Shown: piece by piece, positions 18,561 to 29,080 of the stretch
How positions within the stretch are numbered: the first letter of the stretch is position 1
Layout: every line of letters begins with the position of its first letter
From: Phycisphaeraceae bacterium
GTDB lineage: Bacteria > Planctomycetota > Phycisphaerae > Phycisphaerales > UBA1924
Assembly (NCBI GenBank): GCA_019636615.1
Contig: JAHBXF010000002.1
Span: 1,676,001 to 1,740,000 of the forward strand
Length of the DNA: 64,000 nt
Direction of reading: 5' to 3'
Position numbers and translations under genes: made by a program
The notes under the pieces: generated by a model
The model's database searches: none
What the model saw: the letters and a program-made list of their open reading frames with translations, nothing else
What the model was told of the DNA's origin: nothing

Positions 18561-19308
18561 GAACATTCATCCGCATCTCGACCTTCACTCAGAGTATAGC
18601 GGGAAGCCAGACATGCCACAAGACCATTTCACCGTAAAAACCCGGTAAAGAACGGCCTTAGATTCTGTAACCCGCACACATGGCTCAGTTCACGCCGGCT
18701 CCTTGCCCGGCGAATCTCCCGACGTTCAATAACCCGCTCACTGCCCGTCACGAAGCGGTGCCGCCCGGCATGCGATGCACCCTCCGCCAATGGAACTCCC
18801 TGACCCGGTTATCGACCAGCCCAGGCTTCGTTGCACCACTCCGCACACGCCAACAGGTTTTTCCGACGCTTCTTGAAGACGATGCCTTACCAAAGGGGAT
18901 TCGTCTCAACTCTCGGTACGCAAGACAGGCACTCATGGCTCTGCCAGGTGCAAACAGAGTGTGATTTTCTTTCTCCGAGAACCCACCCTATCTTAACCCT
19001 TACATGCTTCGCGAGAAGCCTCTGATCCCATTGTTTCCCGGGGCTACTTTCCGGCATGTGGCTGGAGGCCCACAAGAGCCGCTCAGCGTCTCCGTCAGAT
19101 TGCCCACGCCGCGGCATCACCTGCGGGGCCGAACCGCCTCGGAGGCATCAATGCCCGTTGCGGTACCGATGCATCCTGCGGAAGAAAGGGAGGCCATCGC
19201 GTCTTGCCGTACACCACGGTGGATCTACGCGGGGTTAGGCGTGATCCTCCGGCGCTCCATGCGCCATCAGGCCGGCACGCGGCCAGAGATTCTCTACGTT
19301 CCAATCAC
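18561..19308. other. Gene-poor stretch without a convincing gene
   Basis: About 750 bases of lower-GC sequence. Open frames of 94 and 115 codons exist on the plus strand (18680-18964 and 19004-19351), but neither has a ribosome site, a recognisable motif or codon use like its neighbours. I looked for RNase P RNA, tmRNA and SRP RNA cores on both strands and found none. The terminator-like hairpin at its left end hints at an unseen minus-strand RNA. Confidence 0.5.
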
Positions 19309-19337
19309 TTTTCGAGCAGCGACTCGTGTGCTACACT
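19309..19337 (+). promoter_or_regulatory. Probable promoter of the tRNA-Val gene
   Basis: A -10 box TACACT at 19332-19337 lies 13 bases before the tRNA start, with a weak -35 TTTTCG 17 bases upstream. The same TACACT box is found in the predicted rRNA promoter of this window. Confidence 0.5.
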
Positions 19338-19350
19338 CCCTGCCTCACTA

Positions 19351-19424
19351 GGGCGCATAGCTCAGTTGGCTAGAGCGCGGCTGTCACATAGCCGAGGTCA
19401 CAGGTTCGAGTCCTGTTGCGCCCA
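19351..19424 (+). tRNA. tRNA-Val (anticodon CAC)
   Basis: A complete cloverleaf of 74 bases: acceptor GGGCGCA/TGCGCCC, D stem GCTC/GAGC, anticodon stem CGGCT/AGCCG around the seven-base loop GTCACAT, a five-base variable loop and T arm ACAGG-TTCGAGT-CCTGT. The loop places T at 33 and CAC at 34-36, which reads GUG valine codons. Reading GTC as anticodon (Asp) would break the anticodon stem. Position 32 is G, which is uncommon. CCA is not encoded. Confidence 0.88.
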
Positions 19425-19428
19425 CTTT

Positions 19429-19457
19429 CCCCCGCACTTGCGGGGGTTTTTGTTTTT
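19429..19457 (+). terminator. Rho-independent terminator of the tRNA gene
   Basis: CCCCCGC-ACTT-GCGGGGG, a seven-pair stem, followed by TTTTTGTTTTT. It starts four bases after the tRNA. Confidence 0.93.
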
Positions 19458-19877
19458 GGGAATCTCTGAGACACAATCCGGACGTTTCCCGAACTCGCCG
19501 CGGTTTCCGAGAGAGTCACGGACCTTCTCGTTAGAGGGGTTTGGAGTTCTCTCAAAGTGAGTACTGCCTGTTTCAACATCACCGTTTCGAACGGCTGATG
19601 GACCACGAGCACTTCAGCCATTGTGCCATGGATTCGAGAGTCTGACGCCGCCGCGCTGGCACTTTTTCGCCCGTCATGGCTTCGCCGAAGGCTGAAGGGC
19701 TGGTGGATCAGGCTTGAGACGTGTCTGCCCGCACTGTGCTTTGGCTGCCGCGAGCTTCGCGTCGTCTCGTGCAGCCTGGTCACGATCTGCTGCACTGAGC
19801 CGCGTTCCCGCCTCACGGTCTGGTGGCAGCAGGAGCACGCGTTCCCCAGGCCACTGAATGGCAATGAAGCAGACTTC
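19458..19877. other. Gene-poor left flank of the insertion sequence
   Basis: No gene is supported here. A 68-codon minus-strand frame (stop at 19674) runs up to the IS. Joined across the IS through one copy of the target duplication, it continues in the same frame into the minus-strand frame to the right (21206-21508), giving about 169 codons. Its residues resemble no known family, so it may be a disrupted gene or chance. Confidence 0.4.
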
Positions 19878-19881
19878 TGTG
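19878..19881. repeat. Target-site duplication, left copy (TGTG)
   Basis: The four bases TGTG directly before the left end of the IS are repeated at 21206-21209 directly after the right end. A four-base duplication is what the IS407 group of IS3 elements makes. Confidence 0.85.
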
Positions 19882-19920
19882 TGGCCTGCCCCCCGAAACC
19901 TGATCCACCAACTATGAGAG
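19882..19920 (+). repeat. Left terminal inverted repeat of the IS
   Basis: Begins TGGCCTGCCCCC and ends CTATGAGAG; it matches the inverted right end over most positions of its first 12 and last 9 bases, with a diverged centre. These ends are the transposase binding sites. Confidence 0.85.
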
Positions 19921-19959
19921 TCCCGAGGGCCGCCGGTCGCGGCCAGGAGACTCTCGAAG

Positions 19960-20271
19960 ATGAAGCGGACAAGACACTCGGCGGAACAGATCGTGAAGAA
20001 GCTGCGGGAGGCGGACGCGATGCTCGCGGCGGGCAAGAGCGTGGCGCAGGTGGTGCAGGCTCTGGGGGTCAGCGAGCAGACCTACGCCCGATGGCGGAAC
20101 CAGTATGGAGGGATGCAGGCCGATGAGGCGCGGCGGCTGAAGGATCTGGAACTCGAGAACGCGCGGCTCAAGCGGCTGGTGGCCGAGCAGGCGATCGACA
20201 TCTCGATCCTCAAGGAGGCCAACGACTACCTGGGAAAGCCGCGAGCCCCTCGCGGAGGAGGGGCGTCGTGA
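19960..20271 (+). CDS. IS3-family transposase subunit OrfA
   Basis: A 103-residue protein with an N-terminal helix-turn-helix (HSAEQIVKKLREAD to SEQTYARWRNQYGG, about 6-50) that binds the IS ends, and a leucine-zipper-like helix (LELENARLKRLVAEQ, about 63-77) for pairing with OrfB. The stop TGA overlaps the GTG start of orfB in the four bases GTGA. No slippery heptamer is seen, so OrfB may be made by coupled restart rather than frameshifting, which would be unusual for IS3 elements. Confidence 0.93.
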   Translation: MKRTRHSAEQIVKKLREADAMLAAGKSVAQVVQALGVSEQTYARWRNQYGGMQADEARRLKDLELENARLKRLVAEQAIDISILKEANDYLGKPRAPRGGGAS

Positions 20272-21176
20272 CGCACGTACAGAATCAACTGCATCGGTCG
20301 CAGCGGCGCGTGTGCCGCGTGCTCGGCCAGGCGCGATCGACCCAGCGGTACAAGGCTGTGCCCAGAGACGATGATGCGCGTCTGGTGCAGCGGATGCACG
20401 AGCTGGTCCGTCGGCATCCTCGGCGTGGCTACCGGATGATGTGCGGGATGCTGCGGCTCGAAGGGTTCCGCGTGAACTTCAAGCGTGTGCACCGGCTGTG
20501 GCGTCGTGAGGGCTTCAGAGTGCCCCAGAAGCAGCACAAACGCAGGCGTCTGGGCCACTCGGAGAACGGCATCGTGCGGCGTCGGGCCGAGCACAAGGAC
20601 CATGTGTGGTGCGTGGACTTCATCTATGACCGGGATGAGCGTGACCGTCAGCTCAAGTGCTTGAGCGTGATCGATGAGTTCACACGGGAGTGCCTGGCGC
20701 TGGAGGTGGACCGGTGCATCACCGGCGCGGACGTTGTTGATGTGCTGACGGAGTTGATGACCATCCGCGGGGTGCCGGTGCACATCCGCAGCGACAACGG
20801 GCCGGAGTTCGTGGCCAAGGCCCTCAGGCGGATGGCCGAGATCACGGGCATAGAGAACCTGTACATCGCGCCCGGGAGCCCGTGGGAGAACGGGTACGCC
20901 GAGAGCTTCCACTCGCGGCTGCGGGATGAACTGCTCAACGCTGAAGAGTTCGCGGATGTGCGGGAGGCCAAGGCGCTGGCCGCGGCGTGGAAGAACGAGT
21001 ACAACCATCGTCGGCCGCACTCGTCGCTGGGGTATGTCCCGCCGGCGGTGTACGCGGCGAATCTTGAGAGGGGAGACGAGGCCCCTCTCCCCTCTCAAAC
21101 TCACCCCTCTACCCCCCACGAGACGGATTCGTTCATGATCGAGGCGATGGCCGGTACAATCAACCGACTCTCATAG
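20268..21176 (+). CDS. IS3-family transposase OrfB (DDE integrase)
   Basis: A 302-residue catalytic subunit. An HTH_21-type segment (HPRRGYRMMCGMLR, about 45-58) precedes the rve integrase core. The DDE triad is visible: Asp in VWCVDFIYD, Asp in IRSDNGPEF and, 35 residues on, Glu in NGYAESFHSRLRDE. NHRRPHSSLGYVPP near the end is the usual IS3 C-terminal signature. The stop codon lies inside the right terminal repeat. The frame is intact, so the element could be active. Confidence 0.95.
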   Translation: MTHVQNQLHRSQRRVCRVLGQARSTQRYKAVPRDDDARLVQRMHELVRRHPRRGYRMMCGMLRLEGFRVNFKRVHRLWRREGFRVPQKQHKRRRLGHSENGIVRRRAEHKDHVWCVDFIYDRDERDRQLKCLSVIDEFTRECLALEVDRCITGADVVDVLTELMTIRGVPVHIRSDNGPEFVAKALRRMAEITGIENLYIAPGSPWENGYAESFHSRLRDELLNAEEFADVREAKALAAAWKNEYNHRRPHSSLGYVPPAVYAANLERGDEAPLPSQTHPSTPHETDSFMIEAMAGTINRLS

Positions 21177-21205
21177 GACCTGGTACAGAAAGTGGGGGCA
21201 GGTCA
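21168..21205 (-). repeat. Right terminal inverted repeat of the IS
   Basis: Inverted, it begins TGACCTGCCCCC and ends CTATGAGAG, pairing with 19882-19920. It overlaps the last three codons of orfB. Confidence 0.87.
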
Positions 21206-21209
21206 TGTG
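21206..21209. repeat. Target-site duplication, right copy (TGTG)
   Basis: Identical to the four bases at 19878-19881 and directly abutting the right IS end. Confidence 0.85.
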
Positions 21210-21571
21210 GAGCAGGTGCTCGCAGGGAAGGCATCAACACCGGCTATGAGCATGCTCGGCCCATGCTTCCAGGACACTATTGCGCGTGGTTGAGGGCTGC
21301 TGGTTGGCTCCAGAGACCGGCCCAAAGCCCGACCAGCGCCAACTCCGTCCGTTGACGTGGGAATCAACCACGGGAAGTCAGAGGCTTGCAGAAGGCCCGG
21401 GGGTGGCTGCGCAGTGGCGATACAGGTGACCCGCTGAAAGACGCAGCAGGGTGCTGATCTGGAGAGGATGGAAACAACCCGCAGCATCGAATGCCGCGCA
21501 GGGCCCATTCGTTTGAGACTGGATCAGGCCAAGTTGACTGGGCGGGGCAGAGAAGGGAAGTGGATTCGCCG
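21210..21571. other. Gene-poor right flank of the insertion sequence
   Basis: About 360 bases downstream of the rRNA terminator with no supported gene. It holds the upstream part (minus strand, from 21508) of the frame that may have been split by the IS. Confidence 0.4.
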
Positions 21572-21572
21572 T

Positions 21573-21598
21573 TTGGAGGAGAGGCGTTGGAGGAGAGG
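21573..21598 (+). repeat. Two direct copies of a 12-base purine-rich word
   Basis: TTGGAGGAGAGG occurs at 21573-21584 and again at 21587-21598, a period of 14 bases, just beyond the rRNA terminator. The role is unknown. Confidence 0.7.
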
Positions 21599-21611
21599 AT
21601 GAAGTGAGGGC

Positions 21612-21651
21612 AAAAATGAAAAAGGCTCCCGAAGGTTTACCTTCGAGAGCC
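21612..21651 (-). terminator. Rho-independent terminator of the 23S-5S operon
   Basis: On the minus strand GGCTCTCGAAGG pairs with CCTTCGGGAGCC (one mismatch-like G-T step) and is followed by TTTTTCATTTTT. It starts about five bases after the 5S gene. Confidence 0.93.
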
Positions 21652-21655
21652 CAAG

Positions 21656-21763
21656 AGTCGGCGATGACCTACTTTCCCTCAGAGAAGTATCATCGGCGGC
21701 AAGGGCTTAACTGCTGTGTTCGGGATGGGAACAGGTGTTTCCCCTTGCCTATTGTCACCGACA
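21656..21763 (-). rRNA. rrf: 5S ribosomal RNA
   Basis: The minus strand carries a 108-base 5S rRNA. The ends GTCGGTGA and TCATCGCCGAC pair as helix I. The core CCCATCCCGAACACAGCAGTTAAGCCC is conserved (positions about 21700-21735), and the helix IV-V segment CCGATGATACT is present. Ends are estimated from helix I pairing. Confidence 0.95.
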
Positions 21764-21957
21764 ATCCGGACTGGAGGCCGGTAGGCCCCACAGCCGGCAA
21801 CCCACCGCGAAGCGGCGGAGCCGGACCAAAGACAGGATACCAGACTGAAGAAGCGCCGGGGTGTGAAGCCCGGTTTGGAAGCGTGAAGAAGAATAAACTG
21901 CAGCGTCGAAGATCAATGCTGCCAACCTGTGCTGCGTCGATGATGACGCGACGGCTG

Positions 21958-24725
<2,768 letters not shown>

Positions 24726-25060
24726 GGACGCCGCGCCGATCGGGTGATCGCTCACCCTTTACGGCCCGTCGCTTCGGCTGACTTCCCCGTTCGGTTCAAG
24801 GTACCGAACGGATCTCCGCACTGCTGACCGACGGCCCGGGTTGCCCCGTGCCGTCCGCCCATCGTGCGTGATGTGCATTGCCTTGGCGCTGCAGTTTTTC
24901 AGAACGTTGTGTGTGCCCGGCCCTTGCGGGACGGGCAACGACTCGTTTTCTTGCTTTCTTGCAGCATGCTTCTACGTCCCGGTGCGATTGGTGCACCGGC
25001 GCGGCTCTCGCCGTGGCCCGTGCTCACGCCGGGACGTCTTCTTCAGTCGTTGGTATCCGG
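24726..25060 (-). other. 23S rRNA leader region
   Basis: About 330 transcribed bases between BoxA and the mature 23S 5' end. It contains several GC-rich hairpins, such as GCCCG/CGGGC near 24925, which are probably precursor processing structures. No 16S 3' end and no tRNA is present in it. Confidence 0.6.
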
Positions 25061-25073
25061 TTGTCAAAGATCA
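25061..25073 (-). promoter_or_regulatory. BoxA-like antitermination site
   Basis: The minus-strand word TGATCTTTGACAA resembles the rRNA BoxA consensus TGCTCTTTAACA bound by NusB and NusE. It lies about 50 bases downstream of the predicted rRNA transcription start, which is the usual place. Confidence 0.6.
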
Positions 25074-25123
25074 GGCCCGGTTCGCTGCGTGCTGTTGTCA
25101 GCACCTCGCGGACTGGGGTGGAG

Positions 25124-25151
25124 AGTGTAGCGTTCCTCCTCGCCGCGTCAA
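25124..25151 (-). promoter_or_regulatory. Predicted promoter of the 23S-5S unit
   Basis: On the minus strand a -35 box TTGACG (25146-25151) and a -10 box TACACT (25124-25129) are separated by 16 bases. It directs transcription toward 23S and supports the view that 23S-5S is an independent transcription unit. Confidence 0.65.
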
Positions 25152-25243
25152 GCCGTGAGGCCCCGCCTTTTGATCACTCTCGCGCAATTCCCTGAAATAC
25201 AAGCCTTTGCGCACAGTTCGGTGACACCCTCGCGCCTTCCTTT

Positions 25244-25280
25244 CAAAAACCAAAACACCGGGTACCTTGCCCCGGTGTTC
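25244..25280 (-). terminator. Rho-independent terminator of the pil operon
   Basis: On the minus strand AACACCGGG/CCCGGTGTT forms a nine-pair stem with an eight-base loop, followed by TTGGTTTTTG. It lies about 35 bases after the last gene of the pil-like operon and before the rRNA promoter. Confidence 0.88.
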
Positions 25281-25314
25281 TGGATATGTACGGTCATTCT
25301 CGGTAACGCCCGAC

Positions 25315-27498
25315 TCAGCCGCCGCCGCCGCCGCCACCCTTGCCCGGCGTCGGGGCTGTTCCGGGCCGCTCGCGCGGTTGGAATGGAAGTGTGGGCCGGG
25401 TCTCTTCCGGTCGGATGCGCGGGGCGCCCTGTGTCTCACCCGCGCGGGCCGAGGCTTCGAGACGCTTATAGACATCTGAACCGCGGTCTAGGTCGGGGTA
25501 GCGGGCGACGATCCGCCCGTTCTCCTCCCGCAGCAAGACCTGGAACCGCTGGCGTGTTTCCCCGGCCATGCCTGTCGCAACCACGGGAAGCACGTTGGCA
25601 TCCATGAACACGGCGGGCACCGAGACGCGCCGTTCGCGTGCGAGGGGCACAGAGAGCCAATCTGGGCCGGCGGGCTGCGCCGCGGGCGCGGCGGGCTGGG
25701 TTCCCGGGCGGCGTTCCAGACCGGGGTCGCCGGGGAAGCCCCGCCCTGGCGTGGTCGGCGCGGCGGGGACCGCGGGCGCTGTGGGCTGAGGCATTCCTGA
25801 TGGATCAGCAATCATCTGCTCCAACTGGCGCATGTCGGCCACCTTCAACTCGGGCAGGCGGATCTCGCCGCCGAGCATGTCGCCCGGGTCCAAACTGGTG
25901 CTGGCGACGCGGTAGTAGCCGTAGTAGAAGACGTACATCTCGGCCACGGCGCGGGGCAGCGGGCTGATCTCATTGGACCCTTCGGCGCTGGTGACGAAGA
26001 AGAACTCGTCGCGGTCAACCTCGACCGGGGTTGTCCATTCAGACCACGCCCCTTCGAGCAGCCGCGTTTCGCCAAGCGCCTGCTGCTGGGGTTGCAGGTT
26101 GCGACCATAGAGCGGGTTGTTGATGACCGCCCGCACGCGGTAGCGGTAGCGTGCGCCGGGCTCGGCGGTGAAATCGTGGGCGTGAAGCCGGATCTCGGGG
26201 TTGTCGAGAATCGAAAGGGTCGGCGCGATCGCCACCGGGGTGGTCGTTGTATCGGTGGTTGCCTGTTCGACGCGCTCGCCGAGTTCCTCCAACTGGCGGA
26301 CCACACGGTCACGCTCACGCTCGCGGGTGCGCAGTTGGTTGGTCAGCACCGCGCGGTTGGCCCTGGGTTCTTCGCGGGTCGCAGGCTGTCGGGGCTGGGG
26401 GGGTGCGCCGCCCATGCCTGGACGACCGCCGGTCTGCGGGGGCGTCTGGCGGTCACGCTGCTCCATGCGGGGGTCGGTCGCCGGCGCGGTCTCGATCTGA
26501 CGCTGGAGCGCATCGATCTGCCGGTTGAGGTCGTTGTAACGGCGGCGGAGTGTATCGATCTGACGGCCACGCCCGGCCTGATCGCTGGCGACCACGGCCT
26601 CGAAGGGGGGCTTCCATTCTGGGCCGGCGATGGTCGGGAAGTAGGCCGGGCGAACAACGTCCTCGCTCATGGAGCGGAGTTGCTCGATGAGCGGGGGAAC
26701 ATCGCCCACGGCCCGCACGCTCTCTTCCCACAATTTGCGGGCGTTGGGCCTGCCGGGCAGGGACGCGACCATGGAACGTTCGGGCTGTGAGGGGATAGAG
26801 CCATCGGCCCGCACGAGGGTTTCACGCTCGACCTCCACGGCGACGATCTCGATGAAGTCGTTGCTGTCTGAGAGCGTGTCGCGCCACCAGTTGAGTGGGA
26901 CGGGTTCGAGCGGGCCACTACCGTCGGGATCGGACATGAGTTGCTGTTTGAAGGCGGTGCCGTCGAAGACGCCTTCGATGCTGACGGAGGCCTTGTCGAA
27001 GGGCTGCTGGGCCGGGATGAGGCCCGAGGCCGCGAGTTCGGGGTTGCGGAGCACCTCGACAGGGCTGATCGTGGAGCGGAACGAATGCGCGAGGGGCGCG
27101 GTGACGGCGGGCACTTCGGGCAGTTTGAACATCGCGGCGGCGACAGCCCCGGCATCGGCGATGGCGGTGATGCGAGGGGGCGGGCCCAGCGTGAGCGCGA
27201 CGCGCTGCGCAGGGCCGGGATTGGCCGCGGGGCCGATGGCGAGCGCCTGACCGCTGAAGCCCTCGGGGGCGCGCAGGTCGGCGGTCAGGCCTGCGGCCCC
27301 GAGCCTTGAATCGAGTTCTCTGGCTTCGGTCTCGACCGGGCGGAAGGCATCGGCCGGGGGAACGAACTGGTTGCCGACCTTCACCGTGGAGGGGGTGAAG
27401 AACTGGTATGCGAGCATGCCCAGCCCTACGACGCCGACCAGACCCATGACGATCTTGTCCGCGTGCTGCTCGATCGGCTTGATGCCTTTGAGTTTCAT
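25315..27498 (-). CDS. Bitopic inner-membrane protein, PilP-position member of the pil-like operon
   Basis: A 727-residue protein with a short cytoplasmic N-terminus, one membrane helix (about 16-34, IVMGLVGVVGLGMLAYQFF) and a large extracytoplasmic part. A Q/E/R-rich predicted coiled coil lies at about 330-440, split by a Pro/Gly linker. Later segments such as ARYRYRVRAVINNPLYG look like a beta-sandwich. The C-terminus is proline-rich and ends in a run of glycines. No family is recognised. It is the third gene after the PilMN fusion and the PilO-like gene, so it may fill the place of PilP, linking the inner-membrane ring outward. That role is inferred from position and topology only. Confidence 0.7.
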   Translation of the reverse strand: MKLKGIKPIEQHADKIVMGLVGVVGLGMLAYQFFTPSTVKVGNQFVPPADAFRPVETEARELDSRLGAAGLTADLRAPEGFSGQALAIGPAANPGPAQRVALTLGPPPRITAIADAGAVAAAMFKLPEVPAVTAPLAHSFRSTISPVEVLRNPELAASGLIPAQQPFDKASVSIEGVFDGTAFKQQLMSDPDGSGPLEPVPLNWWRDTLSDSNDFIEIVAVEVERETLVRADGSIPSQPERSMVASLPGRPNARKLWEESVRAVGDVPPLIEQLRSMSEDVVRPAYFPTIAGPEWKPPFEAVVASDQAGRGRQIDTLRRRYNDLNRQIDALQRQIETAPATDPRMEQRDRQTPPQTGGRPGMGGAPPQPRQPATREEPRANRAVLTNQLRTRERERDRVVRQLEELGERVEQATTDTTTTPVAIAPTLSILDNPEIRLHAHDFTAEPGARYRYRVRAVINNPLYGRNLQPQQQALGETRLLEGAWSEWTTPVEVDRDEFFFVTSAEGSNEISPLPRAVAEMYVFYYGYYRVASTSLDPGDMLGGEIRLPELKVADMRQLEQMIADPSGMPQPTAPAVPAAPTTPGRGFPGDPGLERRPGTQPAAPAAQPAGPDWLSVPLARERRVSVPAVFMDANVLPVVATGMAGETRQRFQVLLREENGRIVARYPDLDRGSDVYKRLEASARAGETQGAPRIRPEETRPTLPFQPRERPGTAPTPGKGGGGGGG

Positions 27499-27598
27499 GG
27501 TTCGTTGCCCCGTGTGCAGACGCGCTGAGCGTCACTGCGTTCGAAAAATCTGCGATTGAGGGTCGTGAAGAGAAGCGATGGTGCCCCTAGTCGGCGGA

Positions 27599-29080
27599 TC
27601 AGCCGCCCCCGCCCTTTCTGGGAGAGGTGAATGTGGAATCGGTGCCCAGGCCCCTGCCGCCGCCGCCACCAACGTCGCCCGAGGCGTCGCGGCCGGCGCC
27701 GAAGCCGCCGAACGAGCCCGCGTCGCCGTCTTCACCCGGCACGCCCAGTGCGCCGCGGACCGCGCGGGGCATGTACTTGAGCATCCAACTGCGGAGCCAG
27801 ATCGTTTCGATTTCGAGCGTGGCCCTGACGACATGCTCGGTGCCGTAGTAGTAGCCGTCGCGGAGGTCGTCCCACACGCTGACCTCGGCGAGGTTGAGGC
27901 TCGTGACGGTCATGAAGTTGGTGCGGGTGATGGCGTTGAGGAAGTCGGTGAGCCTCGCGGACGAAACAACGGCGACCATGCGCACGCGGCGGATGTCGTA
28001 GACGGTGTTCCACTTGCCCATGCCGCGCCGGGTGATGGAGGCCGTGGGGTCTTCCGGGACCATACCGGGCACCGCGGCGACGGGCTCGGAAGGGGTATCC
28101 ATGCCGAAGCCCATGGCCGCGGCGCTGGTATCTTCTGTGGCGTACAGGCCTTCGGGCTCGAAGAGTTCGATGGTCTCGATGCGCTTCACAACGGCGTTTT
28201 CGACGCCACCGCCGCCCGAGGCGCTGTTGGCCAGGCGAACCGCGGCGAAGACATCGGAGAGAACCCAGTAATCCCACTGATTGATGAAGAGGTCGGGTGT
28301 CGTGATGGCGTCTTCGGGGATTGAGCCGAAGGGGATGGTGTTCTTGCCCTTGGCCGGGGTGCGTGGGAAGACTTCAAGCGTGGCGTAGACACCCCGGTCG
28401 CGCGCGGCGGCCTGGTAGAACGCGATGCGTCGTTCGCCGAGTTGCTTGAGAAGCGCGTCCTGCTCTTCCTGCGTGAGACCCCGCTTGCCGGCGGTGATTT
28501 TTTCGGTCTCGCGCGTGAGCATGTCTTTGATGGATTCGTTCACGGCGACGGGGTCTGCGGGCGCGCCGGCGCGGACCGAGTCGAGCAGTTGCTGATAGAT
28601 GTTCGGCCGGCCACGCTTGGCGACGAGGATCTCTTCCATCTCGTACTGCTTGGCCCGTTCCGCGTCGGCGTTGGGGTTGCTGGGGAAGAGCCCCTCGACC
28701 AGGGGCCGGTGCGCGGTGCGCAGAACGGCCTGCGCGTCGGCGCCGAGCCCCTCGTTGAACTGCTCGGCACGCAGCGCTGTCTCGGCCGCGGCCTTGCTCA
28801 GGTCTTCGCGGTGGGCACGGAACCAGGCGGTGACCTCGGCGTTGGGCGGGGTCTTGAGCGAGACGGGCTGCTGGCCGGCGACGTACGTCGGCAGGGTGTA
28901 GGTGACCTCGGCGGCCTTGATCTTCCTGTATTCGTCGTCGGCGGCCTTCTGACGCGCGCTGACAATGGTGGATTGCCACATGCGGCTGGCTACGAAACTC
29001 GCCGGCAGCGAGACGGCGATGACCACCACGCACACGACGATGAGAATGTTGGACTTGATCCAGGAAATAACGCTGTTCAC
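27599..29080 (-). CDS. Bitopic PilO-like inner-membrane protein
   Basis: A 493-residue protein with one N-terminal membrane helix (about 12-33), a helical, charged central part (about 80-240) typical of coiled coils, and an alpha/beta domain near 350-440 (RRVRMVAVVSSARLTDFLNA to HVVRATLEIETIW) that resembles the ferredoxin-like fold of PilO and GspM-type proteins. The tail is glycine-rich. Its ATG overlaps the stop of the PilMN gene (ATGA), so the two are translationally coupled. It would pair with the PilN part in the inner-membrane platform of a type IV pilus or type II secretion-like machine. The PilO match is by fold pattern and context, not strong sequence identity. Confidence 0.7.
   Translation of the reverse strand: MNSVISWIKSNILIVVCVVVIAVSLPASFVASRMWQSTIVSARQKAADDEYRKIKAAEVTYTLPTYVAGQQPVSLKTPPNAEVTAWFRAHREDLSKAAAETALRAEQFNEGLGADAQAVLRTAHRPLVEGLFPSNPNADAERAKQYEMEEILVAKRGRPNIYQQLLDSVRAGAPADPVAVNESIKDMLTRETEKITAGKRGLTQEEQDALLKQLGERRIAFYQAAARDRGVYATLEVFPRTPAKGKNTIPFGSIPEDAITTPDLFINQWDYWVLSDVFAAVRLANSASGGGGVENAVVKRIETIELFEPEGLYATEDTSAAAMGFGMDTPSEPVAAVPGMVPEDPTASITRRGMGKWNTVYDIRRVRMVAVVSSARLTDFLNAITRTNFMTVTSLNLAEVSVWDDLRDGYYYGTEHVVRATLEIETIWLRSWMLKYMPRAVRGALGVPGEDGDAGSFGGFGAGRDASGDVGGGGGRGLGTDSTFTSPRKGGGG

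Larger units (their letters stand above)
19882..21205 (+). mobile_element. Complete IS3-family insertion sequence, IS407-type
   Basis: A 1324-base element with imperfect terminal inverted repeats of about 38 bases (19882-19920 and 21168-21205). The outer ends read TGGCCTGCCCCC and, inverted, TGACCTGCCCCC; the inner ends both read CTATGAGAG. It carries two overlapping transposase frames, orfA and orfB, both open, and is flanked by a perfect TGTG duplication. It appears intact and recent. One base near the left tip (G for A) differs from the right end. Confidence 0.93.

Noticed and set aside
18680..18964. A 94-codon plus-strand frame in the gene-poor stretch
   Set aside because: No ribosome site, no motif and atypical codon use; overlapping frames exist on both strands.
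19351..19424. Reading the tRNA as Asp with anticodon GTC
   Set aside because: It needs a loop shifted by one base, which breaks the five-pair anticodon stem; CAC fits a regular cloverleaf.
19370..19972. A 200-codon minus-strand frame ending in NRTRTCDLGYVTAAL
   Set aside because: Its C-terminus is the antisense of the tRNA gene, a well-known source of false proteins, and its N-terminus runs into the IS.
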